This document shows positions 21,237 to 31,652 of a stretch of DNA of 64,000 nt, in pieces. Below the pieces are notes generated by a model that was given only the letters and a program-made list of their open reading frames with translations, did no database searches and was not told where the DNA came from. Every line of letters starts with the position of its first letter. The first letter of the stretch is position 1. A program made the translations under genes and the position numbers. The DNA is from Puccinia triticina (Eukaryota; Basidiomycota; Pucciniomycetes; Pucciniales; Pucciniaceae). The DNA is taken from NCBI RefSeq assembly GCF_026914185.1, contig NC_070562.1:2170001-2234000 (forward strand). The letters run 5' to 3'.

Positions 21237-23268
21237 TCAGGGAGAAAGCCAGATTGACAGGTAATTGCTTTCAAATTTTCTTGGAAGGCAGTCCAGATCA
21301 CTCGTCTGGGTCAGATATGAAAGGAATGTGAGGAATAGCCACAGAATCATTAACTCGGTTACCTGATATGACTCTTGGCTTGCATGAATCACATTTGGAC
21401 CCAAGTTTTCCACAATCAACCTGGTTCCATTACAAAGTCCCATTTTCCAATTCAGGTTCCTGAGCATTATTATTGGCACTCCATGTTTTAGTTGAAGAAT
21501 ATGAGGTGGGGACCCTGAGATGTTCAACCCTTTGATATAATCTTGCAAATATAGGTTTTGGGGATCATCTTCCACAGAATAAAAGCTTGTGTAAGTTCTC
21601 CCCTGAGATGGAATGGATTCTAGAATTCTATAGTTGATTTGTTTTAAAGAAATATTCTTGCAGTCTCATGAGATGACTCAAATTTTGCTCCTGAGAACCC
21701 CCATGAATGACCATAGAAGTAGGTGGGTTTATTTTGTTGTTTGATTGAGTGATACCTTCACATCTCCAATGGATAAGAGAAAATGCTGAAATTGAGGATC
21801 ACCTGCTGCACACGTATTGGCTGGAAGTTAGATGATATTTTGTTGAATATATCTCCAGCAGTAAGAGTTGAAAATGCTTGCATCAACAATCTGGGGACAT
21901 GTTCCCTTCCGCACCACTGGTAAAACCTGATGTAAATAACCTCCAAGTACAATTACCTTGCCATCAAAGGGTTGATCTGAATCCATCAAGTCTTGGAGTA
22001 ATCTGTCTCAGTTTTTACCAATTCAAGGGCATGTCTATGTTTCATTGGGGCTTCATCCCAAATGATAAGCTTTGATTGCCTCAACACATCAGCCTTTTGA
22101 GAATGTTTTTTGATTGAAGAAACTGAATTTTGCAGAAGCTTTTGAGGAATTCCAAAATTCAACTGAGTAGTCCTGCCATATTGCATGTTCATAGCTGCAA
22201 TTCCTGTGGGTTCACAGAGAACAGAAATTAAGATGGTATGGTTAGGAAAATGAGAGCTCACCACTTCCTGCACCTGTGATAGCAACTCTTTGGGTTGATC
22301 TGACATTTTCCAGTAAGCAGTTGTATCACAGATCCCCCTGGACCATCATTAAAGAAGCAAGTAGGTTGTTCTAAATAACATGCATTGATGATCTGATCAA
22401 AGGCTAATCTCTGCTGATTGTTCAAATGATTTGCATTGTCAATTTGAGATATCCACACATTGAAGACCGTTTTGTAAAAGGATTGGATTGATCACTTCAA
22501 TCATCTGATTTGTCATGAGTGCATCATCTTGAAATCCCTGATGGATCTCCAGTCTTCAGTCATGTAATGGTAGGAAGAATTCCATAAACACAGAGGGTAT
22601 GAAGGTTTAAATGTTGCTATAAATATTCCAAATAACTTTTGCAAATAAGATGGCATCATTTTTTCATTTGCTTCAGCCATTTTGGCTTCCAAATAATGAT
22701 CATTTTACAACAGACCCCGGGACAAAGAAGCTGAACAAAAACTGTTATAGATTTGTCTCCAAAATGTACAAAGATCCTCAAAAGAGGTTGCACCAGTGAC
22801 ATGATTGAGTAGTAGCCGTAAATGCCATCTTTCTGGATCAAAAGGATAAACTACAGAAATTCTACCAATTGAAAAACCCCTCTGCCTTGGCTTCCATTCT
22901 TTGCTTGTGGGGTGCCATGTATAGTACTGGATGTCAAAACAAATTATAGAGAGAGAAGTTGCAGATAGTTTGAAAGAGAAAATCCTCCAGCATGCTTCTG
23001 GAGCTGCTAACCATCAAGAATCTCTGAATCTATTCACCCCATCAATATTTTCTTCAACATCCAAGGCTGATTTATCATAATATTTGTACAGGTATTTGAC
23101 TGCACAAATTTCTACATTGATGTGACAGTGAAATTTGGCTGATAAGTATGAATTGGAGGGCACAACCCAGCAGTTGTCAATGACAAAGCGGTTATTTCCT
23201 CTTGTGATTGTTGGTTCATTGTAAAATCTCCTATACAAAGAATTTTCATTCATTAGAAGAATTTTCAT
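21237..23268 (-). pseudogene. Helitron PIF1-like helicase remnant
   Basis: Going 5' to 3' on the minus strand: YRRF...NCWVVPSNSYLSAKFHCHIN...CAVKYLYKYY (end of the Helitron Rep/N-terminal region, 23268-23014), FFNDGPGG (Walker A, with the following GKT broken, about 22350), QSKLIIWDEAPM (Walker B, about 22060), and LNISGSPPHILQLKHGVPII...LCNGTRLIVENL (C-terminal helicase block, 21560-21400). Multiple stops and frameshifts separate these pieces. The HUH nuclease motif is absent: sequence jumps from the N-terminal tail to the block just before the helicase, an internal deletion. It cannot encode a working transposase. Confidence 0.75.
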
Positions 23269-23306
23269 TTATTAGAATTTCAGGGGTGTTGATTTTGGGA
23301 TTGTTG

Positions 23307-23714
23307 TTATGAGTGTTGTTGAAATTGCATTTGATTTAGTGTTCTTGCATAATGTTTGGGAAAATGAACATCTGGAGGATTAGAAACCCCTCTTGAAAAT
23401 TGTTGTGATGGAATGGGAAAATGAAAATCAGGGTTATAAACCCTTCTTGAAGTGTGTTCTGATGGTATGTATTCTCTAAAGTGGCCGGTCTGTTGATTAC
23501 CAAAGTGGTGGTTCTGTTGATTACCAAAGTTGTTGTCCAAAATTGATCCTGTCCTGGTAATTTTGTGTACATGAAGATTATCTAGATCATTATAAATATG
23601 GGAAATATTGTTAAACCACCTCTTTTTTGTTATTGTGAAAATAAAATGAAGGGGAAGAAGATGCTGCAAAATAATGTTGTGTTTCTTTGAATGTAGCTTG
23701 CCGTTCCGCAGCAT
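23307..23714 (-). pseudogene. Helitron N-terminal ORF fragment
   Basis: A 135-residue frame rich in Asn, Gln and His, with an internal duplication (NNFGNQQNHHFGNQQTGHF) and two related phrases PSQQFSRGV and PSEHTSRRV. It lies directly upstream of the helicase remnant on the same strand, where Helitron proteins have a disordered N-terminus. The family assignment comes from position only. Confidence 0.35.
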
Positions 23715-24130
23715 AAGCTCTTCTCAACTGTTCTCATTGGATTGTTGCATTTTTGCAATGAAAAAAGCAAAGATTTGAGAATTGGAATGGGGAAGTTAAT
23801 TGAGGTGTGGTGAGGGGGACAGTATGAGGTGTGATGATGAAGGGGAAAGTATACTAATCAAAGGCAATGGGTGGTGTCTGATGAGTGGATTGGATGAGGT
23901 AACTAACAGCACAATGTGTGGTTATATATGTTCTGAGATGAAGGTGCAGACAGGAAAAATCCTCAGGGTTGATTTGTAGCCAAGTCAGACAAAGCAGATT
24001 GCTTGAATAGAATTGGTTGTTGTGTGTAGCAGTGTTTGATGAAGCAGGTTGCTTCAACAGACTCGGTTGTTTGTGTGTAGCCAAGTCCAATGAAGCAGAT
24101 CTGTCATGGAAATGGATATACCCAACATCC

Positions 24131-24350
24131 CTCAGCGAGTCCGTTGAAAGGAGTTGGTTAACCTGAATGGACTGGGCAAACCCGTTCCTAGAGTTTGATG
24201 AACGGAGTCAACACACCCCAGCAAGTGAAGTCCGTTCAGCGAGCCTGTTGAAAGGAGTCGGTTACCCTGAACGGACTGGGTGACACGTTCCTAGAGTACG
24301 ATGAACGGAGTCAACGCACCCCAGCAAGTCCATTCAGTGATTCCGTTGAA
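24131..24350. repeat. 103-bp tandem repeat
   Basis: Slightly more than two copies of a unit that includes CCGTTGAAAGGAGTTGGTTA, GAACGGACTGGG and GTTCCTAGAGT..GATGAACGG. The last phrase starts at 24184 and 24287. Words CCGTTC and GAACGG recur to about 24500. Confidence 0.7.
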
Positions 24351-24505
24351 GGGAGTGTCAGTTTACATGTGTACCAGTCCGTTCCAACTTCCAGCAGCTC
24401 ACTGCTTGGACAGAAGTCCGTTCAAACTTGATCAAGCAGTCTGGTTCAAACCAAACTGCTATGGTAATGTCTCACCCAAATCTGCATGACCAGGCTTGAA
24501 CGGAC

Positions 24506-24749
24506 TTGGCAGTACAAAAAGAGCATCGACGCCGGCGTTACTCGCATAGACAGATTTTGTACAGGTTTGTTTGGCCCCCAGACCCTATTCCTTTAGTTAT
24601 ATGTAGATGTAGATGTAGATATGTAGATGTAGATGTAGATGGATTAAAAGAACAATCACAAATCACGACTTGGACTGAAGAGTTTGATCCAGAGAAAGAA
24701 TCAGATTGCAGCAGCGACAATGAGGAGCAAGGCTCTACCCAGGGTAGCG
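24506..24749 (+). CDS. 5' part of acidic repeat-protein gene split by KDZ transposon
   Basis: This frame runs into the left target duplication GGGTAGCG (24742-24749) and stays in the same phase as the frame that leaves the right duplication at 35424. The sequence before the transposon encodes an acidic segment (TEEFDPEKESDCSSDNEEQG). Its true start is unclear: it may be an internal exon, and a GTAGAT microsatellite (24602-24641) lies inside it or in an intron. Acidic Glu/Asp/Ser-rich tails of this kind occur in SPT16 C-termini among others, but the match is compositional only. Confidence 0.5.
24602..24641. repeat. GTAGAT microsatellite
   Basis: Six imperfect hexamer copies of GTAGAT with one ATATGTAGAT interruption. 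Confidence 0.9.
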
Positions 24750-25300
24750 CACCCGTGGCCACTACTATACCCCATACTATACACATACACAAAACCCGCG
24801 CGCGGCGGTGCCTATAGTACACAACTCACGGTTATAGAAATGCCCTCTGAGATCCTCCAAACCTCTTGAGCCTCAAACCCTTCATCCCCCCTGAAATCCG
24901 ACAAGTCTTCAAGAACCCCTCCCGATGTATCCTCCCAGCCAGACCCTTACATGATCCTCACAACACATCACCCCACCAAGTAACTAAACATCACCCGGCC
25001 TCTCAACATCACTCCTCAGCCCACACCGGCTGCCGAGCTCACATCGTGCTCCGGAAACAGCATCAACGCACACTCAGCTCAGCTCAACTTCAATACAACA
25101 CATCAATTTGAAGCTTCCATATATTCTACACACCACCCAGTTGCTTTCTTGTTATTTTGTATTAGTTTGTTACTCTCATTAAATGCAAATTGGAATTGAA
25201 AAATAAGTTCAATATTGAGACAGATAATATGGTGACAAAACATGTGGATAGATTTACAACTAAATGTTTCTGCCATACATGGAGATTTAAGGGTTAAAAG
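24750..25300 (+). repeat. Left TIR of KDZ transposon
   Basis: The outer part is nearly identical to the inverse of 35025-35423 (for example AAACCCGCGCGCGGCGGTGC and ATCACCCGGCCTCTCAACAT). The inner part (25130-25300) still matches the inverse of 34870-35010, including GGTGACAAAACATGTGGATA, with drift. The small plus frame 24866-25111 and its mirror 35002-35307 are products of the repeat. Confidence 0.9.
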
Positions 25301-25440
25301 AAAAACTGAGAGGCCTGAAAAAAATGGAATTGAGAGAAGAGAGATGTAAAAAACAGAAGAGAGATGTAAAAAACAAGTGCAAAATGTGGACCAAGAAAGA
25401 CATGAAGTATAATCTAACATCATCGCAGTGTTGCTATGAT

Positions 25441-28400
25441 TCATTCGGTTTCCCCTTCGGTGGCAGATATGAGGGCTCCGTCCGCTGCATCTTCACCATT
25501 GTCCAGTTCCACACCAAGGATTGTTTCCTCCATTTCTTCATCAACACCACCAAATAGTTCAGCCGCTAATGGATTACCATCCTTTACCTTGTCAATCATT
25601 TGATCCCAGTCTGATATGTAGTCCCGGTTGGCCAGAGGTTGACATTGCTGCCACAGCCAGTGAATCTTATCCGACCACTGGTGCATTAATGCACCATGAG
25701 CTTCCAAGCGTCGCATAATCTCTTGCTTGATTACAATATACTTGTATTTTTGCGAAAAACCGCCAAACAACAATTGATCCACGTGATCTGGGGAAAGCTC
25801 TTGGCCACCGTCTGCCAAATAGATATCCAATTGAGAAATACCTGTTGAAGGTTACATTGTCAGAGCATCTTTATCTAAAAATAAATCAATCGCACAAACA
25901 CCTGAACTGACGATCTGCAAGGTAGGCTACTGATTTTTCCAGTCAATTGTAGTAAGCCACTCCCCATCCCACAGCCCGGCACAATTCTTGGGCGAGAAGC
26001 TGCAATTCCTCTTGCACCCGGCTGAGAGTTAATGTTGCAGTAATCCCCGCACGAACATCGCAATCAATTGCCCAAGGAGCTTTGGAATGGTAGTATAGAC
26101 CATCATTCCAAAACCGATGATCAATCTCGAAGGTAACAAAATTGTCATACGTCAGGGGATAGTCAGCTGCATCACTCAGTTTCTGATTGGGGAACTTTGT
26201 GACATAATTGGCAAAGCATCAATTGAAGGCATCGATGTACTTCTTGACCGCTGGTCGGCGCGCCTGTAGGGCTTTGTATATTTTCTCCTTGAGCTTTGTA
26301 CCCAAACGTGCACCGATCGATTTTGATTCAAGAAGAGGGCGCTTTTCGGCTTGGATGTGTACTGCCTGTACGAACAGGTCTGCTTTGGCGCTCCAGAGGA
26401 GCAAAAGAAGTTTTGATTCTTCATCTGTTCCAAGCAAGAAAGTCAGATCATTCACAAATCACCGTACCAGTTATAAGACATATGAAACATACCATTCATC
26501 ACACCACGCATGTCCTGTTCACCTGTTAATTCATTCAGCTCCTCCCGCAGATTTTCTGAAAGCTCTAAGATGGAAGCCAAAAGATCGTTCACTTCTTCTT
26601 CAGTAGCTAAAAATATCTCAGGTCCGCGCAAGCAATTCCTAAAAATATGGGTCTATTAGACAAGTAAACGTGGATTGAATTGATTCACAAACACTTGCCT
26701 CAAGAGTTCTAGAACAGCCTCTTTCTTGTACAACGAGACCAACTTCATACGACGTTCTTCCTCATCCTCTGTGTGATTAGTTTGAAAATTCTGCTGTGCA
26801 TTCCACTGTTCTTTGAAAAACTCAATTGTGTAGTTTGTGGGCGTTGATGAGTGCGGGTTTTGAATGTTTTGCAGGCCAGAGAGAATTGCTCGAGCTTTGT
26901 CACGGCGTTTCAAGGCTTTTCGAAATTTCCTCTCAAGCCACGAAGCTAGAATTTTTGAAGAGTTAACCTTTGGAAATTTTGGGGTTGGTGAATAAATACT
27001 TACGTAAATTTGTGATACCTGTTAAATTCAGATATGTCAAACAGTGGGCGATTGAACCCAGTCAGTGGTTCCTTGTTGCGTATCGTAGTGGGCTGACTAG
27101 TTTTGAAAGAGAAGACCATAGGCGTTCAAGCCCCTCGCCATCTGAGAGACCCCATCCTGTATTGTACCGGGGGTGATAATCGAGCTGACAGACCCAGTTG
27201 TGAACATAGGCATGAAATACGGAAGTCCCAAACTTGATTCGATGGCGATGTTCCGAAAGCAGATTTCTCTAAATGACTCAGACAAATAAGATGTAAGTAG
27301 AAACACAAGAACAGAACAGAGAATAATAAACTCACCGCATCCATGTATTTATCAAGAGAGCATCCGATGTCGTAGAGAATTCCAAACTTCCGTTCCTCGC
27401 CACACTCCGAAATTAGCTTGTCGATAATAGCAATGGGAAGACATTGTTGCTCGCCAGACTTGAATATGTTACCCATATATATGGCTGAGTCATGTCGACA
27501 GCAGCAGCCCATGAGTCCTGTATCATCACAGCCCTTCCAAGTAGACTCATTGCGCTTATCATCTGCAGCCTTGTGTGAATCAGTACACCGATCGGCCTGA
27601 TGATTATCAATTCAAAATAGTTTTTAGTGATTGGGTTTCATGAAATCCTGACAGGAAAGTAGTTGAAATGACCTTTGAAGGGGGGCTGAGCTCGATTTCC
27701 TTTTCCCTTATGACCCGTTTCATATCATCAAACTCGTGGGGTTTGAGGAATATTCAAGGAGTTTGAAGAGGTCGGTAGTCCTTGCTAGCATTTGCGTGAT
27801 GTCGATGTTGGAAATTACCATCAAGGCACACAATTAGCTTGTCTCGTGTGGCGTCCGGGTAGTCTTCGGCGTTTGGTGGACAGGGGCCAAAACAGGCAGG
27901 AAAAGACTCAGTTGCAAGGATCTCTTGCGGTTCCAGTTGTAGAACATTATATACAAGCTCGGTTGACTTATTTTCCAACGCACGATAAAGATCAATGGCC
28001 GACGAAAAAGGCTTCCGCATCTCGCAAGCCTAAAAGTGTGAGGAGTGTGAGGTTTGAGGTTCAGATGACAAGTACTGCACCGGAAGCAGTAATACTGAAA
28101 AGTACTCACATGTTTCTGTTTACGAGCAAATAATTGTTCGGACCGAGGTTCAAGCCAATCTCGCAAGGCAGTCATGAATGGAAAGGTGCCAACTTGGCAG
28201 TTATTCCATAAATGATGATGAAAAATGAGCAGGGGGAGGGAAAAAGCGGTTTGAGGTCTGATGGGTGATGCTGGGAGGAAACCGTGCTTGAGGAGACAAA
28301 CAGCATTGCTCGTGCAGTTGCAAAATTTGAACTTAATTCGATGCTGGCCTGATAATTAGAAATTGTAAAAATCTGATTCTGACCCGAGCAAGCAGACATC

Positions 28401-28917
28401 ATGGGGACTTACTGAATATATCCACCATGTCCACAAAGCGACTTCTCTTTTCTTGTGGAAGACAGTTGCATCTAACAAAAGGAGTATACGCATTTTGACC
28501 AGACCAGTTCTTTGTGCGGCCCTTCAGGTCGATGTACACCGCAAACAGTTGGTCCATAACGCTTGTCCAGTTGAATTGCTGGGCTTCCTGTCGCCAACGC
28601 TCCTTGTCTGCTTCGATCGCTCGATCAAGGTCGTCGTCTTCATCAAGGGGCGCAACTAACGTTAACCACTCGTCATCCAGTGTGTCGGGGCTTGTGTGAT
28701 TGCCACTGGTACCTGATTCGGGCTCGTATGGGTTCTCCATCAGATGTTCAATGACCTCTTGATCGCGAGACAGTTGTTGGTTCTCAATATCACGACGAGC
28801 CAATTGCAGACCTAGAAATCTTGTACGTGCGGCAGCAATCCGTTCGGCGTTTTGCATTCTTCGAAGTCGTTGAGTGAGGGTGCCGCTCACAGGAGCCTTG
28901 TAGAGTTTTAATGCCAT
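25441..28917 (-). CDS. KDZ transposase with CxC1-like cysteine cluster, decayed
   Basis: About nine exons on the minus strand: 28917-28413, 28348-28110, 28029-27673, 27596-27336, 27268-27004, 26945-26695, 26638-26493, 26424-~25900 and 25841-25441, with consensus splice sites. Landmarks in order: a coiled N-terminus; the CxC1-like cluster CNCLPQEKRSRFVDMVD and FCNC...PQTAFSLPLL; PACFG...LIVCLDGNFQHRHH (first acidic site, about 27820); HKAADDKRNESTW...DDTGLMGCCCRHD (about 27500); FGILYDIGCSLDKYMD; and GWGLSDGEGLERLWSSLS (about 27140). This order defines KDZ transposases, which excise and insert the element. Three in-frame TGA codons (after LQTP, after YIDAFN, after AYYN) indicate recent inactivation. 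The start at 28917 is the first ATG of the conserved frame; an upstream exon is possible. Confidence 0.85.
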
Positions 28918-29583
28918 CCTGTGTGTATTTAAAAAAGCAAGCGTTTCACATGCAAAAATAGAATAAGAACCTTGTGCAAGTAAGGTGAATGACAGTAAGC
29001 TACGTGCCTGGAAAATATAATTGGTGATTCTCATTCGGCGCCGGGCGGCCAGAAGACTTGTGGTTTAAATTCCAAGCAGTATTGGATGCATTTAAGTCTT
29101 TCGATTCATGCGAGATGGGGAGTCGGGCAAGGGCCTGGTAAGATTTGAGTTGGTTGTTGGAAACGAGCAAAGGCGAGTCGACGAGAATGTTGGAAAAATG
29201 CCGAATCAAGCTGGAATCAATGGAGGGTTGAACAATTGATCATGTAGAGAGTTAAATGATCAATTGCAAAGTCAAAAACTGACAGCCTAACATGTGGAGA
29301 AATGAATGAAAGCGTTAGCAAGAAGCAAGTGCCCAAGCAGATGAGACTAGTCTTTCCTTGATGCAGCTAGCATGAAGAAGCTATACTTCAAAGAGTTTCC
29401 CAACCAAGTTCTTAAGTAGATCGGGATCACTCTTTGAAGGTCCAGCTCCAAGGCAAGTGCATCAAGTCAAGTTGGCAATGCGTACAATGCAGAAAGACTT
29501 ACTCTTTATTTGGGTGAGATGCCGATGGCAGTTGGCCACGATGGAGAATAATTGCTGGCAGTTCGCAATAGGGGGCGGCGCGT

Positions 29584-29690
29584 CAAGTTGGCGAAGCGGT
29601 GGGTGGAGGGGGTGCCAGTCAAGTGGGTGAAGCGGTGCGTCAAGGTGATGCCAGTAACGTGGGTGAAGCGTTGAGTGGAGGTGATCCGTA
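29584..29690. repeat. 36-bp minisatellite, three copies
   Basis: Three units containing AAGTGGGTGAAGCGGTG...GGTGATGCCAGT, with a 36-bp spacing and point changes. Confidence 0.75.
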
Positions 29691-30699
29691 CACCACGGGT
29701 GCAAAACAATATTTCAAACCCGCTTTGACTCCGGCTTCAAAATATTTTCCAGCTTGAGTGGGGATAAAGCATTATTCCTATCCCCAAGTGCCTATAACTT
29801 TTTGGTTATAAGAACTGAACATGTAAAAATTTGGGAGCAAGAAGCAATCAATCACATTTTAGATGTGCACTCTGATGTAAAAAAAATTGGGAGCATGGAG
29901 TAATCAATTAATGTTTCTTTTTTCACATTATGTCCTTATTCCTTAGCACAAAAACCCTTTCTGAGTTATTATGGGAAGTCACTGGGAGGCTGAAGAGCAA
30001 TTGGCAACATATGCCCTATAGTTGTAAAAGTTTTAGAATTAGACTGGTAGATCTAATTCTATAGACTGGACATGGTGAAAAATCATAAGCGTGAAGAAAC
30101 ATAGTATTTATTACCACGGTTGAAATTCATTCCTTTTCTCAAAGAAAGCCTTGCTGAGCTATTTATTATATTTACTTGGTATGTATTTTTGTTAGGTGCT
30201 CAAATAGATGTGTACACTGTTTGATTAAGATATTGATACCCAAATTTTCATATTGGAAGTGGCAATTTATCCAATTTTTAACAATTTTGTAACAATTGAA
30301 TTGCATTCTTAGTGGGAAGTGGAATAGATGTGTTTCTCCAAAATACAAGTTATTTGTAGTGAACACTGGTCATTTCAGTGGTGATGATCAACATGTTTGA
30401 ATGATTGAAACATCAATTGGTGGTATTACTGTATATTATTCACCACTTTCAATAATAAATTGTGGCAAAAAATGTCCTTGATAAATGTCCAAAAATTATA
30501 ATTGGCAAAACAAATAATTTTCTCAGTTCTTCATTTTTCAAAAAGGGTATCCCAACTATAAGTGCCACTGACTTTATCACATTTCTACTGCTGGTCTTGA
30601 GACCCCCTTAATGAATCATAAGTATTTTACAGCCTAAGTATTCAGAATTGAAATGTTCCCTAATTAAAGGCTCTGGAAATTCCTCTTCATGTAATTCTC

Positions 30700-30897
30700 A
30701 GACCAAAAATATATCTATTTTCTCCCATTGCCAAATCACAATTATCTCTACCAATTATACTGCCATGCAATCTGGTCTAGCATCATGCCAAAAAACCTAG
30801 ACCAAAAATATATCTATTTTCTCCCATTGCCAAATCACAATTATCTCTACCAATTATACTGCCATGCAATCTGGTCTAGCATCATTCCAAAAATCCT
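30700..30897. repeat. 99-bp tandem duplication
   Basis: Two almost identical copies beginning GACCAAAAATATATCTATTT at 30701 and 30800, with only a few differences near the ends. Confidence 0.9.
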
Positions 30898-31361
30898 GTT
30901 AGCATCACACTAGCCCCTTCCTGAAAAGACCAATGATATCAATCAACTGCTGGGAAAATTTTTACGTCATTGATTTGTCAAACAGAAAAGGTTTATACCA
31001 ATGTGTTGCTCCACCCTACTTTTACCTCCCGAGCAAATGTTCTCATGAAATCTGAAAGATGTTCTGGCCCACTCCCTAAACTTTTCACCATGAAAATAGT
31101 ACCCTTTGGAAGGTGCTGTGAAAGTATCTGATTATTGCAAAGGTATTAAGTAGACAATTTTTAATGTCAAATAATGCTAAGGTGACCTTTTTTTGGGTAC
31201 CTGGTAGAATTTGATGGGGTGGATACGGGTGTGGGTCCTGCTTTCAGTGCTACAGTACAGGTCCCCGGGATACACCCACCCTATGCTGATGCGGAGGATT
31301 GCACCGTAGCCATCAAACGGGATGGTGCCACAGCCCGCGGCTGGCCAATCTCACTCGCAGC

Positions 31362-31409
31362 ACCGCAGTCCTACTGTTGGTTTACGTGTAATCCAACAGT
31401 AAGACTGCG
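31362..31409. repeat. Perfect-arm hairpin
   Basis: CCGCAGTCCTACTGTTGG pairs with CCAACAGTAAGACTGCGG across a 12-nt loop; one mismatch in 18. Confidence 0.8.
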
Positions 31410-31435
31410 GCAAATCACAACACCCGCCTTTGGCA

Positions 31436-31556
31436 ACTTGCGCTTGACTCTCCGCGGCGCGTGCACTTGCGCTTGACTCTTGGCGGCGCGTGCACTTGCG
31501 CTTGACTCTTGGCGGCGCGTGCACTTGCGCTTGACTCTCGGCGGCGCGTTCACTTG
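31436..31556. repeat. 29-bp GC-rich tandem repeat, four copies
   Basis: Four copies of the unit GCTTGACTCTTGGCGGCGCG plus TGCACTTGC, about 100 bp upstream of the HMG-like start codon, so within its probable promoter or 5'UTR. Open frames through the repeat on both strands are repeat artefacts. Confidence 0.85.
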
Positions 31557-31652
31557 TATGTATCTCCGGGCTTTTTTGCTTCTTCCTCATCTATTGGCTA
31601 TTCATCTCATCGCTTCCTCTCAGGTGATTGCTCTAGAACTGTCCTGGAACAA

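Larger units (their letters stand above)
20709..24110 (-). mobile_element. Degenerate Helitron
   Basis: Minus-strand helicase remnants (21237-23268) are preceded by a Gln/His-rich N-terminal frame (23307-23714). At the left edge, read on the minus strand, a palindrome CCCCAAATTTGGGG is followed by sequence ending in CTAG (20712-20709), which resembles a Helitron 3' terminus. The base beyond it is A and not the usual T, so the boundary is tentative. The right boundary near 24100 is a guess from loss of coding similarity; no 5'-TC terminus was fixed. Confidence 0.5.
28918..31652. other. Intergenic core between the two KDZ-element genes
   Basis: Divergent promoter region of the transposon. It contains a 36-bp minisatellite (29584-29690), a 99-bp duplication (30700-30897), a hairpin (31362-31409) and a 29-bp tandem repeat (31436-31556). 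No protein-coding gene was recognised. A minus frame at 29000-29209 could be an upstream exon of the transposase but has no support. Confidence 0.5.

Noticed and set aside
24866..25111. 81-residue ORF repeated at 35002-35307
   Set aside because: Both copies are in the TIRs of the KDZ transposon; matching ORFs are explained by the inverted repeat and show no domain.
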